NCBI GenBank assembly: GCA_019359435.1
Contig: JAHHHI010000003.1
Span: 1-48,341 of the forward strand
Source of the DNA: Kaiparowitsia implicata GSE-PSE-MK54-09C
GTDB taxonomy: Bacteria; Cyanobacteriota; Cyanobacteriia; Elainellales; Elainellaceae
DNA: 48,341 nt
Reading direction: 5' to 3'
Positions 9,694 through 16,875 of the stretch are shown here, piece by piece. The notes beneath the pieces were generated by a model. The model saw only the letters and a program-made list of their open reading frames with translations. It searched no databases and was not told where the DNA came from. The translations under genes were made by a program, and so were the position numbers. How positions within the stretch are numbered: the first letter of the stretch is position 1; every line of letters begins with the position of its first letter.

Positions 9694-9733
9694 AAAAAAC
9701 CAGTCTCGGCATCGCTCGCGATGCCGAGACTGG
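9694..9733 (-). terminator. rho-independent terminator of the haloperoxidase gene
   Basis: The arms CCAGTCTCGGCATCGC (9700-9715) and GCGATGCCGAGACTGG (9718-9733) are fully complementary. Six A at 9694-9699 give a T run right after the stem on the minus strand. It lies 32 bp past the haloperoxidase stop at 9766, a textbook intrinsic terminator. Confidence 0.92.
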
Positions 9734-9765
9734 CTGATCGAACCTAGGCGCTTAGAAACCCGTCC

Positions 9766-11454
9766 CTAGAAGCGAATCATGTTGCCGTTGATGCCCTTAA
9801 AGGCAAACTCGCCAACGGCTTCGCGATAGGTACGGCGGGTGTCGCGCAGCATGCTGATAGCCAGCCGCTCGCCCAGCAGGTTGCCGCCGGTTTCAATGCC
9901 CGAGCCAGGGCGATCGGCGCCAGCATTGCTGCCGGAGGTGGTGCCGTCGGTGCGCCAGTGCACACCTGCCCCATCGCGGAACAGAGTGACATTGGCGATC
10001 AGCTTGTTCAGCTCACCGTGGATGGTCAGCTCTCGGTCGCCGCAGTAATCGACCAGCCGTTGGCCGCCATCCACGGGCACCTTGGGGTTGGGGAAAGGGC
10101 CATCGGCAAAGTAGGCCTTGGCCACGGTGGCTGCCGCTGCCGCAAAGGCCGAGTGGCCGCCGGGGTAAGCGGGGTGGGTGGGCGACCCCTCGGGAAAGCC
10201 CATGGGCAGCAGCCAAGTGCCTTGGCGATCGCCCCGATTTTGCGCCATGTTTTGCTGACGGTTGTGCTCATAGATGCGATCAAGCACCTGGGTCTGCCGC
10301 CAGACCTGAGCCCCCTCGCCAAACAGGTCGCTGAACTTTTCGTCGTAGCAGGGGTTTGCATGGGCACCGCCCAAAATGCCTCGGCGGAATAGCTCTAGGC
10401 GTTGAGCATAGACCTCGGGCCGCAGGCGGCGGTGCACACACCACTTTTGGAACCAGGCATGCTTGAGGGCATAGACCCCCGCCAGCCCGCTCTGGATGGT
10501 GATATCTGGCCCGCCCAGACTGCCAAAGGCGTAGGAGTTGGTAATGGCTCTGCCTTTGCCGTAGGGCACTGCCTCAGACAATTTGGCCTTTTTGCCGAGC
10601 AGAATAATGGTGGCCCACAGCCCCGCCTGGTGAGGGAAGTCAATGTGAACCCACTGCCCCGCATCCCGCAGGTTGATAATGTAGCGGCAGCCATCAATCA
10701 TATCAGAGCCGGAGGGATTGATATCCCCGTTATTGACCTGTTTCCAGGTGTCTAGATCGGTCATGTAGTCGAGACCGGGGTGTGGATAGCGCTGCTGCTG
10801 CTGAATCACCTGGTTACCAAACTGAAAGTCTTGCAGCAAAAACTGAGACACGTGAGGGCCCACATCGCAGCCCTCGTAGGGGCCGCGAAACAGGGTTTGA
10901 GGGGTGCAGACAAAGCCAAACTGCTCGTCAAAGCGTAGGGCATTGAGGTCATCGCAGGCGGCCCGAATCAGCGGGCTATTGGGGTACTGATCAAAGGGCA
11001 CATCGCGGCAGAGAGCCATCCAGTAGCGCTCAACCATATCGATCGCCGTGTTGCAACTGCCAAAGGCGGGGGCAGCGGCCATGCGAGCCCCATTAGAGTC
11101 ATTGCCAATTTGTTGAAAAGAATAGGCGTTGAGCGGGTTAGCCAACAGGCGATCGCCACCGCCCAGCTGCACCTTCTCTAAAGCTTCTTGGGTGCCCATT
11201 TGCAGAGCGTCAAGCAGCCCCTGCCAGGCAGCGGGGTCTACCAGGCCGTTTTCTTTGTGGACGAGTGCCTTGGTAAACGAGGCAAAGCCTGGAAAGCCAA
11301 TGTGCTTAAAGCGCTCTTCGTCGCAGTTGATGGCGGGGGAAGTCGTGTTGAACTCCCTAGCCGCATCGTCACGCTGCTGATCGCGCAGATGGGCGGCCTC
11401 GGTGCAGCGAGCCTCATAGTCTCGCGGTTGCGGGGTAGGCTGACAGTCGGACAT
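9766..11454 (-). CDS. vanadium-dependent haloperoxidase
   Basis: The 562-residue protein belongs to the vanadium haloperoxidase branch of the PAP2 superfamily, which oxidises bromide or chloride with H2O2 to hypohalous acid. The vanadate-site motifs are in order: KWCVHRRLRPE, PAYPGGHS (His434) and an Arg493-x5-His499 pair in RDGAGVHWRTDG, the spacing of algal bromoperoxidases. The Ser usually before GH is Gly432. The frame stays open to 11607, but the ATG at 11454 with GAGGAA upstream is the better start; the 51 extra residues look non-coding. No signal peptide is obvious from that start. The gene stands alone with its own terminator, between hflX and the hflX-tail remnant. Confidence 0.87.
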   Translation of the reverse strand: MSDCQPTPQPRDYEARCTEAAHLRDQQRDDAAREFNTTSPAINCDEERFKHIGFPGFASFTKALVHKENGLVDPAAWQGLLDALQMGTQEALEKVQLGGGDRLLANPLNAYSFQQIGNDSNGARMAAAPAFGSCNTAIDMVERYWMALCRDVPFDQYPNSPLIRAACDDLNALRFDEQFGFVCTPQTLFRGPYEGCDVGPHVSQFLLQDFQFGNQVIQQQQRYPHPGLDYMTDLDTWKQVNNGDINPSGSDMIDGCRYIINLRDAGQWVHIDFPHQAGLWATIILLGKKAKLSEAVPYGKGRAITNSYAFGSLGGPDITIQSGLAGVYALKHAWFQKWCVHRRLRPEVYAQRLELFRRGILGGAHANPCYDEKFSDLFGEGAQVWRQTQVLDRIYEHNRQQNMAQNRGDRQGTWLLPMGFPEGSPTHPAYPGGHSAFAAAAATVAKAYFADGPFPNPKVPVDGGQRLVDYCGDRELTIHGELNKLIANVTLFRDGAGVHWRTDGTTSGSNAGADRPGSGIETGGNLLGERLAISMLRDTRRTYREAVGEFAFKGINGNMIRF

Positions 11455-12183
11455 ACGGATATCATTCCTCAATAAATAGGCTAATGAATTGTTAGGCACA
11501 GGAGGGTAGGCCCTGATCTCAGGAGTGGCCGCAGGAAGCGCCAAGACTGGTGGCCCTTTAGGGGTGAGTTGCCACCGTAAAAGTTTGAATATCGTCCTGT
11601 AGTCCATAGGGAAAAGAGGGTCAAATCAGAACTTTTAAGCCAAAGTTCTGAGAAGCATAGAGAACCACCGAAAACGCAAATAAACCCTTGTCAGTGGCTA
11701 TCTAGCTTCTTTTCTAGGTGTTTTGTCTGCGTATATCCAACGTATTTGAGCAGCGAGCTAGTCGCAGTACCCACTCGGGTACTCTCTAGAGCTAGATTTC
11801 TCACGCGAATGTTTTACGGCATAAGTCGGCCAGCTATTCCTGGAACCTGATACCCGCCCTGGGGCTGCGCTCGGGGCGCTGGCTATCTATAACCCCTGCT
11901 ACAAAGCAGGAAGAACGTTTCTTCCTTGGGTAGAGATTTTGGGCTGGAGGATGGCTTCAGCCAATGCGTTGCTGATCTCAGCGGGCGATCGCCCAAGTCT
12001 CGACACCCTGCGGCAGCGATTGGTGCAGCTTATTTGCTGGGCGATCGCTCAATAGCCTTTCTTTAGGTTGACCCTTAGCGCCAGCACTGAATCCCACAGA
12101 AAACAGGACACAAGAGTCAAGCCCATACAGTTTTAAATCAAGGTTATCCTTGAAACAAAGTTTTTCCCTATCGCTGTTTAAGC
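11455..12183. other. intergenic region before the STAND gene, with an hflX remnant
   Basis: About 730 bp separate the haloperoxidase start from the STAND NTPase start. The left part should hold the haloperoxidase promoter. The middle has a small hairpin (CCTGCT-ACAA-AGCAGG, near 11897-11912). The right part has the hflX 3'-end fragment (listed separately). No other gene is supported. Confidence 0.6.
11951..12055 (+). pseudogene. displaced hflX 3'-end fragment
   Basis: A 35-codon frame from ATG 11951 to TAG 12055 encodes ANALLISAGDRPSLDTLRQ... and ends QLICWAIAQ. It is colinear with the end of HflX (ALFISAGDRLGLETLRQ..., QLIRYAIAQ). Nucleotides 11966-12057 align to 9406-9497 without gaps, with about 13 mismatches by eye, and share the stop codon and the next two bases. 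There is no upstream hflX sequence, so this is a tail only and not a decayed full paralogue. It ends 128 bp before the STAND NTPase gene and probably marks a recombination or insertion junction. Confidence 0.85.
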
Positions 12184-15100
12184 ATGTCAAAGCAGGATTA
12201 TGGCTGGAAACGGTTTTGGTGCCCTCGGACAGGCAGCATAAGCCTGGCTGATGGTGGTTATTTGTGCGATCCAGATGAGAGATGGGGCAAGGCGTATAAC
12301 CCGGATTTAGTGAGTTTAGAGGCGATCGCTGATATTCCGTGCTTAATTTTGTTAGGTGAACCAGGTATTGGCAAGTCTAAGGAACTAGACAAGCTAAGAG
12401 CCTTCACAGAGAAAAAAATTTCTGATGCCGATCAAGTATTAAGTCTGAATCTCCGATCTTGTAGCAACTTAAGGGATGATCTATTTAAGGATGAAACCTT
12501 TACTGATTGGGTGAGGAGTAGCTCTCACCTTTATTTGTTCCTAGACAGCCTTGACGAGGGGCGTTTGAGTATCCCAAATATTGCAACAGGCTTAGTCGAT
12601 GAGCTTCAGAAACCAAAATATCAGAATCATATCAATCGTCTTCATTTCCGTTTAGCATGTCGAACGTTTGCATTTCCCGCAATTTTAGAGGAGGGGCTAA
12701 AGAATATTTGGGAAGAAGCCAACTTTGCAATTTATGAACTAGCTCCGCTTCGCCGTATAGACGTTATCCAAGCTGCGAAAGCTGAGAGTTTTTCTTCTGA
12801 TAATTTCCTAAAGGGAATTGATCAGAAGGATATTGTACCGTTAGCTATTAAACCGATTACTCTGGATTTTCTGTTAAATATATACCGCCGTCATGACAGC
12901 CAATTCCCTCTAGATCAGGAACTTCATAAATTTTATCTTAAGGGATGTAAGCTTCTCTGTGAAGAAGTGAACAAAAGCCGTCAGGCTTCAGGCCGCACGG
13001 GTGCTTTGGATAGTGAACAACGACTGATTGTGGCGGCTCGAATTGCTGCTGTCACAATTTTCGCTAATCGATTTGCTGTATGGACTGGTGTTGATTACGG
13101 AGATGTCCCTGCTGAAGATGTCCTTCTTGAAAGGCTATGCGTTGGCTATGAAAAAGCAAATGAAAGACAATTTGAGATAACTAGGGGATTACTTAAAGAA
13201 GTCCTAGATACTGGTTTGTTCTCATCTCGTGGATTAAATAGAATGGGATGGGCTCACCAAACCTATGCTGAATTTCTAGCTGCTTGGTATTTGACGCAGC
13301 ACAAAACACCTATAGCGCAAATAAAAGAACTAATCTTTTCATCTAAAGACTCGGATCAGAAACTAATTCCTCAGCTTCATGAAACGGCAGGATGGCTAGC
13401 TACCATGAGATTAGATGTTCTTCAAGAGATCATCAAAACTGATCCAGACGTTCTTTTGCACACCGATGTACCGACTGATGCAAAAGTTAGAGCCTCAATT
13501 GTAGATAACTTATTGATAAAGTACGAAGAAGGAAAACTATTTGATAGAGATGGGAGTAACTACCGTTACTACTCAAAGCTCAAGCATCCTGAATTATTTG
13601 AGCAATTACGACCTTATATCTGTAATCCTAACAAACAGACTGATGCGCGAGATGTGGCGATTGATATTGCTAAAGTTTGTGAAACCTCTGACCTTCAGGA
13701 AGAATTATTAAATCTTGCCATTGACTCAACACAATCGATTTATTTGAGAACTAGCGCAGTCAAAGCTCTTTGTTCGATGGGTGACGCAGATACACGATTA
13801 AAGCTGAAACCCCTAGCCATTGAACGACTTCCCGAAGATGAAAACGATCAACTAAAAGGCTATGCCTTGGAAGCGCTTTGGTCAGATTATTTAACAGCAG
13901 AAGAGTTGTTCAACGCTCTTACACGCCCTAAAAAAAGAAATTTTTTCGGGTCATATAAAAGGTTTATTAATTTAGCGTTAACATCAAGAATTCGATCGGT
14001 TGATTTGGTGGTTGCTCTTAATTGGATTGCTTTACAAGGTGTTAGATGCTATGGACACCCATTTGAGAAGCTTGGAGATTCTATTCTCTTTAAAGCATGG
14101 GAAAACTTTAATTTACCTGGTGTAACAGAAAGCTTCACTCAAGTAGCTTTAGTCCAGTGGAGAGAATACCAAAGTATTTTTACTTACGATATCAAGATGC
14201 GAGAGCAATTTGATTTGTCACTTCGGAAGGATGTTGAAAAGCGGCATGCTTTAGTTGAGCAAGCAGTTTCAATCATCTCTTGCACAGAAGAAGATTCAGA
14301 TTTTTTATTAAGTTCTTTAACAGAAGAAGATATTTACTGGATGCTTGAAAGGCTTCAAGATTCTACTTCTGAAAAGATTCAAAGAGTTTGGTCTCAACTG
14401 ATTCAATGGAGCTTTAACTGTCAGGATGCAAAGCAAATAGGTGCAGTTATCACAGCTACCCAAACTAATTGCATTTTACAAGAAAAACTTGTATCCTATT
14501 TTGCTCCTATTGATCTAGATTCGGTTCAAGCTAATAAATTGAGAGTTGATTACCTCAGAAGGCAAGAAAGGAAAGAACAGAGAAACCAGCCTCCTTTACT
14601 AGATCCCCCACCGAAAGAAAGAGTTCTCCAACTTTTAGATAAGTTGGAAACTGGAGATTTATCTGCATGGTGGCAGCTTAATATGGAAATGACTCTCAAA
14701 CCTGAAAGCCAGCACTATGACGACGAGTTTGAATTGGATATTGCTCAGTTTCCTGGATGGCAAGAAGCAGATGAAGCTACTCAAAAAAGAATCATTGAAG
14801 GTGCAAAGAAGTATATTCAAAAACAAGATAATATAGAGTATGACTGGATAGGAACTAATACTTTTGATCGCCCATCCTTGGCGGCTTGTAGAGCCTTTCA
14901 GATAATTCTAAAAAAAGAGCCAAGCTTTCTGAGTAATTTCTCAGTTAAACTATGGAAAAAATGGGTACCCGCTATTGTTGGTGCTCCCGTTGGCAACAAA
15001 GAACATCTAGAAATAGTCAAACATGTTTATTTAAATGCTCCTGAAGAATCGATTCGGGTGCTTCTCTTAATAATAGATAAGAGAAATCAAAAAGATACTC

Positions 15101-16107
15101 ATATATGTGAACTCAGCTACTTTAATAAATGTTGGGATGAACAACTAATCTCAGTCCTGGCAAACAAGCTTGGAGACACTTCACTCAAGCCTAGGTCTTT
15201 TGAACAGTTGATTCAAGAACTTCTAGAGCAAGCTTCAAATTACACAAGAGATATTGAGGAATTGATTAATTCCTGCTTAAGATTTCCATATGATAATCGT
15301 GAAAAGACCCTGATTACATCTAAGTTATTAGTTCAAAAGCTAGATTCTTGGAGCTGGCCACTAATCTGGCCGCTGGTTCAAAAAGATTCATTGCTTGGGC
15401 GCCAAGTTTTTGAATCAGTTATTAATAACTACTTAGGTAGGATTCATTTAGATTTAGATGAAAAAAAGCTGGCTGATTTATACATTTGGCTGGAGTATCA
15501 GTATCCTTATGGAAATAGTTCTAAGCATGATGGAGAGTCCAATCTAATTTCTCGAATAGCTGTATTCAGAAGCCGAGTAATAGATAAGCTAAGTGATATT
15601 GGTACATTAGAAGCATGTGCTGAAATTAAGCGCCTTATCGAAAAAATGCCAGATATCACTTTGCTTGATAAAGCTTTAATCAATGCCGAGAAAAATATGT
15701 TTCGTAGAACCTGGAAACCTTTGACTCCAGAAGAGTTTCTTCAGCTTGTAATTAGCCAAGAGCCCTCAAATTTGGATTTATCTAATCAGCTTGGCGTAAT
15801 AGATAAGAGAACAAAGAAAATGGAAGATGAACCTAAAATTGAAAATAAAATTTCCATTTCCAACTCACCAAATTCGCCTATTAACGCTCCAGTTGGCACA
15901 AGTGGTGCAATTAACAGTAATGTGGCCATTGCCAGTTCCGATACCAAAAAAGGAATTAATTGGGGAAACTGGCTTGCTGTGATCGGAATTTTAGCTAGTA
16001 TTACTGGCATTATGTTCAGCGGTGTATTCAATGAAGAATTGAGGCAATGGTTAAATCATGTTTTTTCTACTCAAGTTCAGCAGGAGTCTACACAGCAGGC
16101 AGATTAG
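12184..16107 (+). CDS. large STAND/NACHT-like NTPase with C-terminal membrane helix (candidate defence protein)
   Basis: This 1307-residue protein is not one I can name. Residues 1-50 are a short aromatic/Cys-Pro-containing segment (WKRFWCPRTG). A P-loop NTPase domain follows: Walker A GEPGIGKS at 58-65, Walker B LYLFLDSLDE at about 116-125, and LACRTFAF at a sensor-like position, a layout typical of NACHT/STAND ATPases. From about residue 330 to 1200 the protein is helical with HEAT-like repeats, the usual sensor part. The end has a Ser/Asn/Pro linker (about 1225-1255), one membrane helix (about 1263-1283) and a short tail. There is no separate N-terminal effector domain, so the membrane segment may be the effector. 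The gene is AT-rich with one HIP1 site (12322), unlike its neighbours. A toxin-antitoxin pair begins 22 bp later. Defence role is inference. Confidence 0.75.
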   Translation: MSKQDYGWKRFWCPRTGSISLADGGYLCDPDERWGKAYNPDLVSLEAIADIPCLILLGEPGIGKSKELDKLRAFTEKKISDADQVLSLNLRSCSNLRDDLFKDETFTDWVRSSSHLYLFLDSLDEGRLSIPNIATGLVDELQKPKYQNHINRLHFRLACRTFAFPAILEEGLKNIWEEANFAIYELAPLRRIDVIQAAKAESFSSDNFLKGIDQKDIVPLAIKPITLDFLLNIYRRHDSQFPLDQELHKFYLKGCKLLCEEVNKSRQASGRTGALDSEQRLIVAARIAAVTIFANRFAVWTGVDYGDVPAEDVLLERLCVGYEKANERQFEITRGLLKEVLDTGLFSSRGLNRMGWAHQTYAEFLAAWYLTQHKTPIAQIKELIFSSKDSDQKLIPQLHETAGWLATMRLDVLQEIIKTDPDVLLHTDVPTDAKVRASIVDNLLIKYEEGKLFDRDGSNYRYYSKLKHPELFEQLRPYICNPNKQTDARDVAIDIAKVCETSDLQEELLNLAIDSTQSIYLRTSAVKALCSMGDADTRLKLKPLAIERLPEDENDQLKGYALEALWSDYLTAEELFNALTRPKKRNFFGSYKRFINLALTSRIRSVDLVVALNWIALQGVRCYGHPFEKLGDSILFKAWENFNLPGVTESFTQVALVQWREYQSIFTYDIKMREQFDLSLRKDVEKRHALVEQAVSIISCTEEDSDFLLSSLTEEDIYWMLERLQDSTSEKIQRVWSQLIQWSFNCQDAKQIGAVITATQTNCILQEKLVSYFAPIDLDSVQANKLRVDYLRRQERKEQRNQPPLLDPPPKERVLQLLDKLETGDLSAWWQLNMEMTLKPESQHYDDEFELDIAQFPGWQEADEATQKRIIEGAKKYIQKQDNIEYDWIGTNTFDRPSLAACRAFQIILKKEPSFLSNFSVKLWKKWVPAIVGAPVGNKEHLEIVKHVYLNAPEESIRVLLLIIDKRNQKDTHICELSYFNKCWDEQLISVLANKLGDTSLKPRSFEQLIQELLEQASNYTRDIEELINSCLRFPYDNREKTLITSKLLVQKLDSWSWPLIWPLVQKDSLLGRQVFESVINNYLGRIHLDLDEKKLADLYIWLEYQYPYGNSSKHDGESNLISRIAVFRSRVIDKLSDIGTLEACAEIKRLIEKMPDITLLDKALINAEKNMFRRTWKPLTPEEFLQLVISQEPSNLDLSNQLGVIDKRTKKMEDEPKIENKISISNSPNSPINAPVGTSGAINSNVAIASSDTKKGINWGNWLAVIGILASITGIMFSGVFNEELRQWLNHVFSTQVQQESTQQAD

Positions 16108-16129
16108 ATAGCCTTTGAGAGAATATACT

Positions 16130-16372
16130 ATGCAAATCACGATCGACTTGCCACCAGATTTGGAAAAAGACTTGATTCGTCAGGCTGCCCAATCTAACGT
16201 TCCACTTCAAACTCTGATTCTGCAAACCTTGCGCCAGATGACTCAAACACCACCTGCTTCCACTGCTCAGTGGTCGGAAGTTATTTTGTCCTACGTAGGA
16301 AACCCTGACTTTCCAACTTTTGAGTCCTATCGAGATGAACTCGTTGCGCCTTGTGAAGTAGAGCTATTCTGA
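16130..16372 (+). CDS. VapB-like antitoxin
   Basis: The 80-residue protein begins MQITIDLPPDLEKDLIRQA, the pattern of small cyanobacterial antitoxins with a ribbon-helix-helix-like N-terminus. The acidic/aromatic C-terminal part would wrap the toxin. The frame extends to a TTG at 16115, but ATG 16130 gives the family-like start. The stop overlaps the toxin start by one base (TGATG at 16370-16374), a classic type II toxin-antitoxin arrangement. It starts 22 bp after the STAND gene, so read-through from that gene is likely. Such antitoxins normally bind their own promoter; no clear operator was identified. Confidence 0.78.
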   Translation: MQITIDLPPDLEKDLIRQAAQSNVPLQTLILQTLRQMTQTPPASTAQWSEVILSYVGNPDFPTFESYRDELVAPCEVELF

Positions 16373-16776
16373 TGCGCTATCTCCTTGATACATGCGTCAT
16401 CAGTGACTTCATCAAGGGTGAAATTGGAACTACAGCTAGGTTTAAACAAACCGAACCTGTAGATATCGCCCTCTCAACAATTACTGTTATGGAATTACGT
16501 TATGGTTTGGCTCTTAACCCGCAACGTGCTCAGAAGGTTGAACCTGCGATCGCCAGCATTCTATCTTCTGTTACCATTCTGCCGTTCGATACTTTGGAAG
16601 CTGAACAGGCTGCTCAAATCCGTGCTGTTCTCAAATCTCAAGGGCAGCCCATTGGTGCTTACGATGTTCTGATTTCAGCGACTGCCCTTCAACACAACTT
16701 GCTCATGGTCACTGCAAACCAACGAGAGTTTGAGCGGGTTCCTTGTCTCCAAACTGAGAATTGGCGGCAGTTATAG
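16372..16776 (+). CDS. PIN-domain ribonuclease toxin (VapC/FitB-like)
   Basis: The 134-residue protein is a PIN-domain endoribonuclease of the VapC/FitB type, which cleaves tRNA or other RNA when free of its antitoxin. The acidic residues are visible: Asp6 in LLDTCVISDF, Glu41 in VMELRYG and Asp98 in GAYDVLISA, with TANQREFERVPCL at the usual final motif. Size is normal for the family. It is translated from an ATG overlapping the antitoxin stop, indicating coupled translation. It ends the AT-rich block; the next gene is GC-rich and on the other strand. Confidence 0.88.
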   Translation: MRYLLDTCVISDFIKGEIGTTARFKQTEPVDIALSTITVMELRYGLALNPQRAQKVEPAIASILSSVTILPFDTLEAEQAAQIRAVLKSQGQPIGAYDVLISATALQHNLLMVTANQREFERVPCLQTENWRQL

Positions 16777-16875
16777 ACGTTCTCAATCGTGCAAACAGCA
16801 GAATGCCGCCTTTGACTCAGAATCTAGGTGCTGAGTTTCGCTGATGCAGATGTGAAACGAATCGGATAGGAGCGG

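Noticed and set aside
11455-11607. 51-residue N-terminal extension of the haloperoxidase
   Set aside because: ATG 11454 has GAGGAA upstream; the extension has no signal-peptide character and no family similarity.
12184-16107. Naming the NTPase as a specific Avs/AVAST type
   Set aside because: It lacks the N-terminal effector of known Avs proteins and I cannot run a profile search, so only a STAND/NACHT-like call is made.
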